Counted from the first letter of the stretch, positions 6,381-13,897 are shown. The stretch is 15,706 bases of DNA from SYIM01 sp041182885 (GCA_049423065.1 JBMSQB010000096.1:1-15706), one strand, 5' to 3'. Program-made: numbers and translations. Notes: generated by a model not told the origin, from the sequence alone.

Positions 6381-7069
6381 ACGCGTCCACCCGTACGCTG
6401 CTGATTGCCGGGCCCGCGGGTCCGATCGATGTTGCTCTCGACCTGCCCGCCGGCCCCATCCGGGGTATCGGTCTGGTTGCCCATCCGCATCCGCTCTATG
6501 GCGGCACGCGCGACAACAAGGTGGTGCAGACGCTTGCCCGGGCGATGCTCGCCACCGGCTATGCGGTCTGGCGCCCCAACTTTCGCGGGGTCGGCGCGAC
6601 AGCGGGTGAACACGACCACGGTCAGGGCGAAACCGATGATCTGCGTGCCGTGCTCGAAGCCGCGCAGGCCGATCCCCTGGTGCCTGACAAGGCCCGTGGC
6701 AACCTGGCATTCGCTGGATTTTCCTTCGGCAGTTTTGTGCTGTCGCGGTTGCTCGCGCAGTTGCCGCCCGCCGAGCGCCTTGCCGCACCGGTTGTCCTGG
6801 TGGGCGTGGCGGCCCAGCGTTTCGCGGTGGAAGAGGTGCCGCCCGGCGCGCTGGTGATTCACGGCGAGGTCGATGACGTGGTGCCGCTTGCGGCTGTGCT
6901 CAATTGGGCGCGACCTCAGAACCTGCCAGTGGTGGTGCTGCCCGGAGCCGATCACTTTTTTCACCGCAGGCTCACGGACCTCAAGCGGCTGGTGGTGGCG
7001 CATCTGGTGGCAGCGCCTCTCCTTGGGTCGGTGCAGGGCCTTGAGCCGGCCGACGTTGCGGCCGACTGA
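6377..7069 (+). CDS. Alpha/beta hydrolase (COG2945-type)
   Basis: A 230-residue serine hydrolase. It shows the HPHPLYGG oxyanion-side motif at 36–43, NFRGVG at 68–73, the nucleophile elbow GFSFGS at 114–119 (S116), a GE-x-DD-x-V acid loop (D166 or D167) and the catalytic H193 in GADHFF. This layout matches the small COG2945-type hydrolases, whose natural substrates are mostly unknown. No signal peptide is seen, so it is cytoplasmic. The ATG overlaps the ferredoxin stop in ATGA; the ferredoxin–hydrolase pair recurs in betaproteobacteria as I recall, but a shared function has not been shown. The tail after the catalytic His is longer and more Ala/Val-rich than usual. Family and catalytic residues clear, substrate unknown. 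Confidence 0.88.
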   Translation: MNASTRTLLIAGPAGPIDVALDLPAGPIRGIGLVAHPHPLYGGTRDNKVVQTLARAMLATGYAVWRPNFRGVGATAGEHDHGQGETDDLRAVLEAAQADPLVPDKARGNLAFAGFSFGSFVLSRLLAQLPPAERLAAPVVLVGVAAQRFAVEEVPPGALVIHGEVDDVVPLAAVLNWARPQNLPVVVLPGADHFFHRRLTDLKRLVVAHLVAAPLLGSVQGLEPADVAAD

Positions 7070-7110
7070 CCCGGCCTGTTCTCATCGCGTCGCTATCCGG
7101 AGATTTCACG

Positions 7111-8268
7111 ATGATCCGCCTGCTTGTCCGCCTGGTCGTCGGCCTGCTCATCGGCGCGTCTGCCATGCCAGCAGCCTGGGCGCAGGTTGCCCCACCCACC
7201 ATGACCGCGCGGTCCTGGCTGCTGCTCGATGCCACCACCGGGCATGTGATCGCGTCGCACGAACCCGATCGGAAGTCCGATCCGGCCTCACTCACCAAGC
7301 TCATGACCGCCTACCTCGCGTTTTCCGCCATCAAGGAGAAGCGCCTGGCACTTGATGCGCGACCCATGGTGTCGCAGCGCGCCTACAAGGCGATCGGCTC
7401 CAGGATGTTCGTCGAACCGGCCGCACCCGCCACGGTGGAAGAACTCCTGCGCGGCATGATCATCCAGTCGGGTAACGATGCCTCGGTGGTGCTTGCCGAG
7501 GCACTCGCCGGCGGCGAAGAGCCGTTTGCCCAGCAGATGAACCGCGAGGCCGAACGGCTGGGAATGCGGAACTCCCAGTTTCGAAATGCCACCGGGCTGC
7601 CCAACGCCGAGCACTATTCCACCGCCCGTGACCTCGCGATTCTGGCCAGCCGGCTGATCAGCGACCACCCCGACTTCTACAAGTTCTATTCGGAGCGTGA
7701 ATTCACGTTCAACAAGATCCGCCAGCCCAACCGCAACCGGCTGCTGTTCATCGACCCCAGCGTTGATGGCATGAAAACCGGCTACACCGAGGCCGCGGGC
7801 TACTGCCTGATCGCTTCGGCCCGACGCGAGCAACCGGGCGCCGGCTTCTCGCGCCGGCTGATTGCCGTGGTGATGGGCGCGGCCACCGAGTCCATCCGCA
7901 TCACCGAATCGCAGCGCCTGCTCAATTACGGCTTTCAGAATTTCGAGACCGTCCGGGCCTATTCCAAGGGCCAGGAACTGGGCAGCTACCCGGTCTGGAA
8001 GGGCAAGGGCGTGCTGGTGGCCGGGGCGGTTGAGCAGGACATCCTCATCACGGTGCCGCGCGGTCAGGCCGAAAAAATCAAGGGCGAGGTCGAGCGGGTC
8101 GAGCCACTGCTTGCGCCGGTCACGCAGGGCCAGAAGATTGGCACGCTGCGCGTGAAGCTGGGCGAACAGGTGCTCGCCGAGCGGCCGGTGCTCGCGCAGT
8201 CAACCGTCGACGAGGCGGGCTGGATCGGCCGGCTCTGGGACGGCCTGCGGCTGAAGTTCGCCAAATAG
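7111..8268 (+). CDS. dacA: D-alanyl-D-alanine carboxypeptidase (PBP5/6 type)
   Basis: A 385-residue low-molecular-weight penicillin-binding protein that removes the terminal D-Ala from peptidoglycan pentapeptides in the periplasm. It has an N-terminal signal peptide (hydrophobic residues 3–22, cleavage likely after AWA at 22–24). The three active-site motifs are S60-x-x-K63 (SLTK), S120-G-N and K222-T-G. A PBP5 C-terminal beta domain follows from about residue 285. The last residues (WIGRLWDGLRLKF) form an amphipathic helix that would anchor it to the outer face of the inner membrane. GGAG at 7099–7102, 8 bases before the ATG, supports the start. It heads the run leading to the aminotransferase, ybeD, lipB and lipA, an arrangement close to E. 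coli dacA–ybeD–lipB–lipA. All motifs intact; very sure. Confidence 0.96.
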   Translation: MIRLLVRLVVGLLIGASAMPAAWAQVAPPTMTARSWLLLDATTGHVIASHEPDRKSDPASLTKLMTAYLAFSAIKEKRLALDARPMVSQRAYKAIGSRMFVEPAAPATVEELLRGMIIQSGNDASVVLAEALAGGEEPFAQQMNREAERLGMRNSQFRNATGLPNAEHYSTARDLAILASRLISDHPDFYKFYSEREFTFNKIRQPNRNRLLFIDPSVDGMKTGYTEAAGYCLIASARREQPGAGFSRRLIAVVMGAATESIRITESQRLLNYGFQNFETVRAYSKGQELGSYPVWKGKGVLVAGAVEQDILITVPRGQAEKIKGEVERVEPLLAPVTQGQKIGTLRVKLGEQVLAERPVLAQSTVDEAGWIGRLWDGLRLKFAK

Positions 8269-8330
8269 CGCGCACCCTCCCCGCCATCTGCACCGTCTTC
8301 CCTTCACCTCCTTAGTAGAGCGAGACCCCC

Positions 8331-9179
8331 ATGAGCGAGCAGGTTGTTTATCTCAACGGAGCGTTTGTGCCGCTCTCCGAGGCCCGCATTCCGGTGCTCG
8401 ACCGTGGCTTCATCTTCGGCGACGGCATCTATGAGGTCGTCCCGGTCTATGACGGGCGCCCGTTTCGGCTCACCCAGCACCTGAAGCGTCTGGAGCGAAG
8501 CCTTGCCGCCATCAGCATCGACAATCCCTTCGATGAGGCAGGCTGGCGCGCGCTGATTGCCGATCTCGTTGGCCGTCATGGTTGGCCCAATCAGTTTGTC
8601 TACATGCAGATCACCCGTGGCGTCGCGCGCCGCGATCACGCGTTTCCAAAGGGCATCCAGCCCACGGTATTCGCGATGACCAGTGAATTCGTGGCGCCGG
8701 CTGCGGCACTGCGCGAACAGGGCCTGTCCGTCATCACTGCCGATGATGAGCGCTGGCTGCATTGCGACATCAAATCGGTATCGCTCCTTGGCAACGTGCT
8801 CGCGAAGCAGGCTGCGGTCGATGCGGGCGCCGCCGAGTGCATGATGTTCCGCGACGGCATCCTCACCGAAGGATCCTCGAGCAACATCTGGGTCGTGCGA
8901 AATGGCCGCGTGCTCGGTTCACCCGTCAACCACCTGGTCCTGGAAGGCATCCGGGTGGGGCTGCTCGCCGAGCTCTGCGCGCGCTGCGGGCTCGACTACG
9001 AGCTGCGACGCGTTCCTCGCGAGGAGGTGCTCCAGGCCGATGAGCTGATGCTCACCTCTGCCACCCGCGAAATTCTCCCGATCACGAAGGTGGATGGCGC
9101 ACCCGTGGGCAACGGGCGCCCGGGCCCGGTGTATCAGCGGCTGATCGAGGCGTATCAGGCGGCCACCCGCGAGGCCTGA
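8331..9179 (+). CDS. dat: D-amino acid aminotransferase (PLP fold type IV)
   Basis: A 282-residue class IV aminotransferase, predicted to move the amino group between D-alanine and 2-oxoglutarate or a similar pair. Visible: LDRGFIFGDGIYEV at 23–36, the PLP lysine K148 in CDIKSVSLLGN, the PLP-contacting E180 in TEGSSSN, and TSATREILPI near the C-terminus. The YLNG…DRGF-x-FGDGIYEV start matches D-amino-acid rather than branched-chain enzymes, but class IV members (DAT, ILVE, PabC) are hard to split by eye, so substrate assignment is less certain than family. It follows dacA by 62 bases, a fitting place since DacA releases D-Ala, though in another compartment. No strong Shine-Dalgarno is seen; the leader is pyrimidine-rich. 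The ybeD gene starts 9 bases after its stop. Confidence 0.88.
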   Translation: MSEQVVYLNGAFVPLSEARIPVLDRGFIFGDGIYEVVPVYDGRPFRLTQHLKRLERSLAAISIDNPFDEAGWRALIADLVGRHGWPNQFVYMQITRGVARRDHAFPKGIQPTVFAMTSEFVAPAAALREQGLSVITADDERWLHCDIKSVSLLGNVLAKQAAVDAGAAECMMFRDGILTEGSSSNIWVVRNGRVLGSPVNHLVLEGIRVGLLAELCARCGLDYELRRVPREEVLQADELMLTSATREILPITKVDGAPVGNGRPGPVYQRLIEAYQAATREA

Positions 9180-9188
9180 GCCCCGGCC

Positions 9189-9473
9189 ATGAGTGATGCC
9201 GAGGTCTGGGAACGGATCGGAAATCTGCTTGAGTTTCCAGTGGATTTTCCGATCAAGGTGATGGGTCGGCGCACCGACGAGTTTGCCCAGACCATTGCCG
9301 CGCTGGTGAGCGCGCGCGTACCGGACTTCAACCCGGCGTCTATCGAACTGCGTGCGTCCTCGCGGGGGGCATGGCTGAGCGTCACGCTCACGGTCCGTGC
9401 GCAATCGCGGGAGCAACTCCAGACGCTCTACCGCGAGCTGTCCTCGCACCCCATGGTCCGGATCGTTCTGTAG
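9189..9473 (+). CDS. ybeD: YbeD/DUF493 family protein
   Basis: A 94-residue small protein of the YbeD (DUF493) family, an ACT-like alpha/beta fold. Visible family features are LLEFPVDFPIKVMGR near the N-terminus, S-x-x-G-x-x-x-S-V-T-x-T-V in the middle, and the closing LYRELSSHPMV with a short hydrophobic end, which looks like a natural C-terminus. Its molecular role is not known; it is conserved beside lipB, which suggests a link to lipoate or its regulation. It sits between the aminotransferase and lipB with very short gaps. Its TAG stop is in the same frame as lipB, with no other stop between them. Confidence 0.92.
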   Translation: MSDAEVWERIGNLLEFPVDFPIKVMGRRTDEFAQTIAALVSARVPDFNPASIELRASSRGAWLSVTLTVRAQSREQLQTLYRELSSHPMVRIVL

Positions 9474-9539
9474 AGCGCAATCATCGAGCCGCTGCTCAGG
9501 CCATTTGCACGCACCGGGTATGCCGACACACTCGCGGCG

Positions 9540-10133
9540 ATGCGCGAGTTCACCCGCACGCGCGACGCCGCCACGCCCGACGAGATCTGGCTGGTTGAAC
9601 ATCCGCCGGTGTTCACCATGGGTCTTGCGGCGCGGCCCGAGCATCTGCTCGCGCCGGGCGCGATTGCAGTGGTCGCGACCGAACGCGGTGGTCAGGTGAC
9701 CTATCACGGGCCCGGACAGGTGATCGCCTATCCGCTGATCGACCTGCGAAGGCTCGGTATCGGCGTGAAGGAGCTGGTCTATCGCTATGAGCAGGCGATC
9801 ATCCAGACGCTTGAGGCATGGTCGGTGGACGGGCGCCGCATCGCGGGCGCGCCCGGCGTGTTCGTCGCGCTCGAGGGCGGGGCCGGACCCTTCGCGGGCT
9901 GGGCAAAGATCGCCGCGCTGGGCGTACGCATCATGCGGGGTTGCAGCCTCCATGGGCTCGCGTTGAATGTGCGCATGGACCTCGAGCCGTTCGATCGCAT
10001 CAACCCCTGCGGTTACCCGGGATTGCGCTCGGTGGATCTGGCGAGCCTGGGCGTGCCGGCGTCGCCCGAGGCGGTGGCCGCACGGCTGGGTGAGCGGCTG
10101 GTCGCCCATCTGCGCCATGACCAACTCCGCTAG
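9540..10133 (+). CDS. lipB: Octanoyl-[ACP]:protein N-octanoyltransferase
   Basis: LipB moves the octanoyl group from acyl carrier protein to the lipoyl domains of 2-oxoacid dehydrogenases and the glycine cleavage H protein; LipA then adds the sulfurs. Counted from ATG 9540, motifs are DEIWLVEHPPVFTMG (14–28), RGGQVTYHGPGQ (49–60), catalytic K123 (AKIAALGVRI) and catalytic C157 (NPCGYPG). The coordinates use the first conventional start, but this is probably not the real one: LipB-like sequence (LLRPFARTGYADTLAA) continues upstream in frame, matching the first strand and helix of E. coli LipB. Between the ybeD stop (9471–9473) and 9540 there is no in-frame ATG, GTG or TTG; only ATC (9480, 9483) or CTG (9492) could serve. 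The enzyme identity is certain, the start is not. Confidence 0.95.
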   Translation: MREFTRTRDAATPDEIWLVEHPPVFTMGLAARPEHLLAPGAIAVVATERGGQVTYHGPGQVIAYPLIDLRRLGIGVKELVYRYEQAIIQTLEAWSVDGRRIAGAPGVFVALEGGAGPFAGWAKIAALGVRIMRGCSLHGLALNVRMDLEPFDRINPCGYPGLRSVDLASLGVPASPEAVAARLGERLVAHLRHDQLR

Positions 10134-10190
10134 ACTCGCGGTATTCCTTTTCGAGCAGAAAGGCGCGCGCCGTCTGGTGTGCCGATCAAC

Positions 10191-11177
10191 ATGAGCGCTT
10201 CCGACCTGTCCGACACGCCCTCAGCCTCTTACGACCCGAGCGCCAAGCAGAAGGCGGGCGCCAAGACCTCGCGCATCCCCATCAAGGTGGTACCGGCCGA
10301 CGAAGTGCTGCGCAAACCCGACTGGATCCGGGTGCGCGCGGCAAGCCCTGGCAGCCGGTTTCACGACATCAAGCGCATTCTCCGCGAGCACCGTCTGCAC
10401 ACGGTCTGCGAGGAGGCAAGCTGCCCGAATATCGGCGAGTGCTTCGGCAAAGGCACAGCCACCTTCATGATCATGGGCGACAAGTGCACCCGGCGCTGCC
10501 CGTTCTGCGATGTCGGTCACGGCCGGCCCGACCCCCTGGATGCCGACGAGCCCGCCAACCTTGCGCGCACCATTGCGGCACTGGGCCTGGACTACGTGGT
10601 GATCACCAGCGTCGATCGTGACGATCTTCGCGACGGTGGCGCAGCCCATTTTGTCGATTGCATCCGGCGCGTTCGCGAGGCCTCACCGCGCACCCGGATC
10701 GAGGTGCTGGTACCCGATTTTCGCGGCCGGCTCGAGCGGGCGCTGGCAATCCTGGAAGCGGCCCCGCCCGATGTGATGAACCACAACCTGGAGACCGTGC
10801 CGCGCCTCTACCGGGAAGCGCGCCCCGGATCCGACTATCAGCATTCGCTTCGGCTGCTGTCCGAGTTCCGCGCGCGCGTGCCGGGTGTGCCCACCAAGTC
10901 GGGCCTGATGCTGGGCCTGGGCGAAACCGACGATGAAATCATCGAAGTGATGCGCGATCTGCGTGCGCATCAGGTCGACATGATCACCATCGGCCAGTAC
11001 CTCGCGCCTTCGAACGCCCATCTGCCAGTGCGCCGGTATGTGCACCCGGATGGGTTTGCCATGCTTGCCGAGCGTGCCCAGGCGATGGGCTTTGTGCACG
11101 CGGCGGTCGGTCCGCTGGTGCGCTCGTCCTACCATGCCGATCGACAGGCCGAGGCGGCCGGGGTGCATGGCAACTGA
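10191..11177 (+). CDS. lipA: Lipoyl synthase (radical SAM)
   Basis: A 328-residue lipoyl synthase that inserts two sulfur atoms into protein-bound octanoyl groups, finishing lipoate made on the LipB product. The auxiliary [4Fe-4S] cysteines are C73, C78 and C84 (CEEASCPNIGEC), and the radical-SAM cluster cysteines are C99, C103 and C106 (CTRRCPFC). LGLGETDDE is present, and the C-terminal RSSYHAD (about 311–317) supplies the serine ligand of the sacrificed cluster. A GTG at 10179 is in frame and would add four residues; I prefer ATG 10191. A purine-rich AGAAAGG lies about 28 bases upstream, farther than usual. The 57-base gap after lipB begins with TAGACT at 10131–10136, a possible -10 overlapping the lipB stop, without a good -35. 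All cluster ligands intact. Confidence 0.97.
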   Translation: MSASDLSDTPSASYDPSAKQKAGAKTSRIPIKVVPADEVLRKPDWIRVRAASPGSRFHDIKRILREHRLHTVCEEASCPNIGECFGKGTATFMIMGDKCTRRCPFCDVGHGRPDPLDADEPANLARTIAALGLDYVVITSVDRDDLRDGGAAHFVDCIRRVREASPRTRIEVLVPDFRGRLERALAILEAAPPDVMNHNLETVPRLYREARPGSDYQHSLRLLSEFRARVPGVPTKSGLMLGLGETDDEIIEVMRDLRAHQVDMITIGQYLAPSNAHLPVRRYVHPDGFAMLAERAQAMGFVHAAVGPLVRSSYHADRQAEAAGVHGN

Positions 11178-11230
11178 CCGCTATCGACCATTCCAACCCG
11201 TGAAATCAGCGACATCACCGGAGACTTCTC

Positions 11231-11890
11231 ATGATTGAACTCTATTACGCGCCGGGCGCATGTTCGTTTGTGCCCCATGTGGCCCTGGAAATGATTCGCG
11301 AGGCCACTGGCCAGGCGTTCGAGCCCCGGTTGATCAAGCTGCACCGCGCCGAGCATCGTTCCCCCGAATATCTTGCGCTCAACCCCGATGGGCAGGTGCC
11401 AGTGCTGGTGGTCGATGGCAAGGTGCTCACCCAGATCGTTGCCATGTGCGACTTTCTCGACCGCAAGCACCCGGCGCTCGGCCTGCTGCCTGCCGAGCCC
11501 TGGGCCCGCGCGCAGGCGCTCTCCACACTCGCATGGTTCAACAACACCGCGCACCCCACCTTCACCCATGTCTTCATGCCCCACAAGTTCGCGGAAGGCG
11601 AGGCCTGTCAGGCCGAAGTCCAGCGGATGGGACGCGACCGGTATCACGACATTCTGAAGCGCATCGACAGCCAGGTGGCCGCGCAGACCGGCCCCTACTG
11701 GCTGGGCGATCAGCTGTCGGTGCTTGATGCCTATGCGCTCACTGCGCTTCGCTGGGGGGGCCTGGGCGGTATCGACCCCGAATCGCTGCCCGCCTATTAC
11801 GCCTACATGCAGCGTGTGGCGAAGGCGCCGGCAGTGGCCGCGGCCATCGAGCGCGAGCGTTTGCAGCTCAACGTTTTCAAGAAGGTCTGA
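11231..11890 (+). CDS. Glutathione S-transferase family protein, beta-class-like
   Basis: A 219-residue GST: an N-terminal thioredoxin-like domain (1–80) and an all-helical C-terminal domain. The PGACSFVPH motif with C11 and S12 resembles bacterial beta-class enzymes such as E. coli GstA, where this cysteine can form a mixed disulfide with glutathione. The cis-proline motif NPDGQVPVL is at 51–59. The usual acidic residue that holds the glutamyl part of glutathione (E in LTEG-x-AI of GstA) is Q68 here, so glutathione affinity may be altered. GGAGA at 11220–11224, 6 bases before ATG, supports the start. It follows lipA by 53 bases and may be read through from the lip operon. It is convergent with the FIST gene. 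Substrate unknown. Confidence 0.9.
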   Translation: MIELYYAPGACSFVPHVALEMIREATGQAFEPRLIKLHRAEHRSPEYLALNPDGQVPVLVVDGKVLTQIVAMCDFLDRKHPALGLLPAEPWARAQALSTLAWFNNTAHPTFTHVFMPHKFAEGEACQAEVQRMGRDRYHDILKRIDSQVAAQTGPYWLGDQLSVLDAYALTALRWGGLGGIDPESLPAYYAYMQRVAKAPAVAAAIERERLQLNVFKKV

Positions 11891-11895
11891 TCAGC

Positions 11896-11913
11896 GCGCG
11901 GCCGCTGCCGCGC
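11896..11913. terminator. GC hairpin between convergent GST and FIST genes
   Basis: GCGCGGC (11896–11902) and GCCGCGC (11907–11913) form a perfect 7-bp stem with a 4-base loop, inside the 32-base gap between the two stop codons. There is no run of T on either strand, so it is at most a weak or factor-assisted bidirectional terminator. Confidence 0.4.
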
Positions 11914-11922
11914 CCGGGGGGT

Positions 11923-13113
11923 TCACACGAAAAGCGTGAGCACGCCGGTGTAGCCGTGCAGCCGGCCGTCGGCGATTTCGCCGTGGGCAAAGAACCCCGC
12001 GAGCGGGAGTTCCCCCAGGTTGTGACGGATCAGCGCGAGCTCGGCGCCGTTTGCGCCGAACAGATGCTGGCCGCGCGCCACGCAGCTCACATAGTGCGCG
12101 CCCCGCGCGGTCTGTCCGCTTGCCTCCAGGTCTTCGCGAAGCTCGGTGCAGATCCGGATCAGATCGGCGCGCGCGGCGGCGGCGTCGCGCCGGCAGAACA
12201 CCGCGCGATCGCCCGTCTGGGCGCCGCCACTCACCGCAATCGCACGGCTCACCGGATCGATGCCGAGGAGATCGCTGATCCGGTGCGCGCCGAAGCCGAA
12301 GGTTCGCGGGCGGTCGCTTGCCGCAAGCCCGACCTGCAGCCCACGCGCGGACGGTGCATCACGCAGGAGCCGCAGCAGATGTTGTGGATCACGGGCGCTG
12401 CGATCGGCCAGGCCAATGCCGAGGTCCTCGAACATGACGTCGAGCGCGGGCCGGTTGTCCAGCGCGAGGATGGCCTGTCCTCGGCAGTCGGAGACTGTGC
12501 GCTCGCGGCCGATTGGCGAACAGCCATGCGTGACGCGCGACAGCAGCGTCACCTCGGGGCCGAACCATACGCCTGACAAGGCGCGGGGGCCGGCAGCCTG
12601 TTCGCTGGTGCGGGGGACGGTACCGAACGGTTCCACGACACCGCCGAACACCAGTCCGGGGGCAGCGGCCTCGCTCAGGCTGCGCAGGCGCGTGCTCATG
12701 TCCTCCGCATAGGGGTCGGCGTGCAGCAGGAGACTTGATCCTGGCGTGGCGAGCCGCTCGGCTGCGCCGCGCGCGTCCTGCCACACGGCTCCAAAGGCCT
12801 GCACGCTGCCTGCGGGCAGCTGGCCGATCAGAATCGCAATCGCTGGCTCACCGACATACTCGGCGGTCTCGGCGCAGAGGCCCGGTACGCAGGCCCCGCT
12901 CCACTGAACCTGCGGCAGCCGGCGCTCCAGCAGTTCCTGGATGTCGGAGAAGTGGCTCGCAAAGGGCGTGCTTGCATAGACCAGCCCCAGGAGCGGGTTC
13001 GGCCGCGAGTCATGCTCGCGGCCCAGCTGGCTGAGCGCAAGCTCGGTTGCCATCCGCCAGTCGGGATGGCTCGCATGGCCGCAGACGAACCGGTTCACTG
13101 GCGGCTCACCCAT
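11923..13113 (-). CDS. FIST N- and C-terminal domain sensor protein
   Basis: A 396-residue protein with a FIST N domain (about 30–220: LGLVYASTPFA, GACVPGLCAE, FGGVVEP-like turns) and a FIST_C domain (about 225–390) ending in LAGFFAHGEIADG…TGVLTLFV. FIST domains are thought to bind small ligands such as amino acids and often feed signalling proteins; here no GGDEF, kinase or methyl-accepting part is attached, so it is stand-alone. No signal peptide or membrane span is evident. It starts 6 bases after the phaM stop, so it is almost certainly in the same transcript and may be translationally coupled. The gene converges on the GST gene. The family call is firm from the domain ends and overall length; ligand and partner are unknown. 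Confidence 0.85.
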   Translation of the reverse strand: MGEPPVNRFVCGHASHPDWRMATELALSQLGREHDSRPNPLLGLVYASTPFASHFSDIQELLERRLPQVQWSGACVPGLCAETAEYVGEPAIAILIGQLPAGSVQAFGAVWQDARGAAERLATPGSSLLLHADPYAEDMSTRLRSLSEAAAPGLVFGGVVEPFGTVPRTSEQAAGPRALSGVWFGPEVTLLSRVTHGCSPIGRERTVSDCRGQAILALDNRPALDVMFEDLGIGLADRSARDPQHLLRLLRDAPSARGLQVGLAASDRPRTFGFGAHRISDLLGIDPVSRAIAVSGGAQTGDRAVFCRRDAAAARADLIRICTELREDLEASGQTARGAHYVSCVARGQHLFGANGAELALIRHNLGELPLAGFFAHGEIADGRLHGYTGVLTLFV

Positions 13114-13119
13114 CGCGAT

Positions 13120-13770
13120 CTAGCGAGCCGAGCGCGCACGGCGCGATGCCGCGGCGGGACCGGGCGCGGGCTTGGCCGCGCGCTGCGTCTTCCGGCGGGG
13201 GGTGCGCGCCGGTGCGGCGGGGTCTGCCGACGGGCCGCGCGGGCCTGCACGCGTCTCGGGCGCGGCGGCCGAATCGGTAGCAGCGGAGGCGATACCGGAT
13301 AGGGCCGACTCGGCCACCTGCTGGAACTGTGTCTGAAGCGTCTGCCACCAGGTGCCCGGATCGATACCCGCGGCCGTCCAGGCTGGGGCCGCGGAGCCAC
13401 CCGCGGGCGCCGATGAGGCGGCCGGGCGATCGGCCTCGCGCTCGCTGCCGCCCGTCTGCGTGGCCGCTTCGGCTGCGGCGCGCGCTGCTTCGCCGAAGCT
13501 TTGCAGCGAGGCGAGCGCTGCGCGCTGCAGTTCGAGCGCCTGAATCGAGCCGCGCAGCAGATTCAGGTTGAGAACCAGCCACTGCTCGACCGTCTTCAGG
13601 TCGGCAATTCGCTTGTCGAGCTCAGCTGGATCGATGGTTGGGGTCAATGACGACGGGACAGGCATCGCCGACCAGTTGCGGCGCGCCACCTCCATCGCGT
13701 CGAACATCGCCTTGAAATCGAATAACCCGCCCATCGGGTCGACATGCGGGAACGGGGGATCGCTGGCCAT
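13120..13770 (-). CDS. phaM: PhaM-type polyhydroxyalkanoate granule regulatory protein
   Basis: A 216-residue PhaM-like protein. In Ralstonia eutropha PhaM activates PHA synthase PhaC, sits on PHA granules and binds DNA, so that granules are shared between daughter cells (family knowledge). Seen here: an N-terminal GLFDFKAMFDAMEVA helix, the diagnostic LTPTIDPAELDKRIADLKT…VEQWLVLNLNLLR coiled region at 42–73, a linker rich in Ala, Ser and Thr (95–130), an amphipathic WWQTLQTQFQQV stretch at 141–152, and a basic Ala/Pro/Arg/Lys tail (173–216) like the histone-H1-like DNA-binding tail of PhaM. No phaC, phaA or phaB lies in the window. It is the first gene of a unit with the FIST gene and is divergent from the CoA-binding gene. 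ATG 13770 precedes conserved sequence by about 14 residues. Confidence 0.87.
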   Translation of the reverse strand: MASDPPFPHVDPMGGLFDFKAMFDAMEVARRNWSAMPVPSSLTPTIDPAELDKRIADLKTVEQWLVLNLNLLRGSIQALELQRAALASLQSFGEAARAAAEAATQTGGSEREADRPAASSAPAGGSAAPAWTAAGIDPGTWWQTLQTQFQQVAESALSGIASAATDSAAAPETRAGPRGPSADPAAPARTPRRKTQRAAKPAPGPAAASRRARSAR

Positions 13771-13822
13771 CGGGTGCTCCCTGGTGCAGCGGCAGAGGGC
13801 GCGAGCCGCGCCGGAACCTCCG

Positions 13823-13850
13823 ATTATCGCTACCCGGGCCCGTACCGCAA
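13823..13850 (-). promoter_or_regulatory. Candidate sigma-70 promoter for phaM–FIST
   Basis: On the minus strand TTGCGG (13850–13845) and GATAAT (13828–13823) are spaced 16 bases apart, predicting a start near 13816 and a leader of about 45 bases before the phaM ATG. The -10 matches five of six consensus bases, the -35 three of six. Prediction by eye. Confidence 0.45.
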
Positions 13851-13875
13851 GTCAGTGCTGCTACATTTGACAGAC

Positions 13876-13897
13876 CGGCCGCACCTTGACGCGGCCG
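13876..13897. repeat. Inverted repeat in the phaM / CoA-binding divergent region
   Basis: CGGCCGC (13876–13882) and GCGGCCG (13891–13897) are perfect 7-base arms around an 8-base spacer. A TTGACA lies just before at 13867–13872, without a matching -10. The dyad could be an operator or an mRNA hairpin ahead of the CoA-binding gene; in GC-rich DNA it may also be chance. Confidence 0.35.

Noticed and set aside
8919..10124. Long minus-strand open frame (401 codons) opposite dat, ybeD and lipB
   Set aside because: Fully covered by three recognisable plus-strand genes; no motif or start signal. Antisense shadow of GC-rich codons.
10131..10136. TAGACT as a lipA promoter -10
   Set aside because: It has no acceptable -35 and coincides with the lipB stop; too weak to list as a feature.
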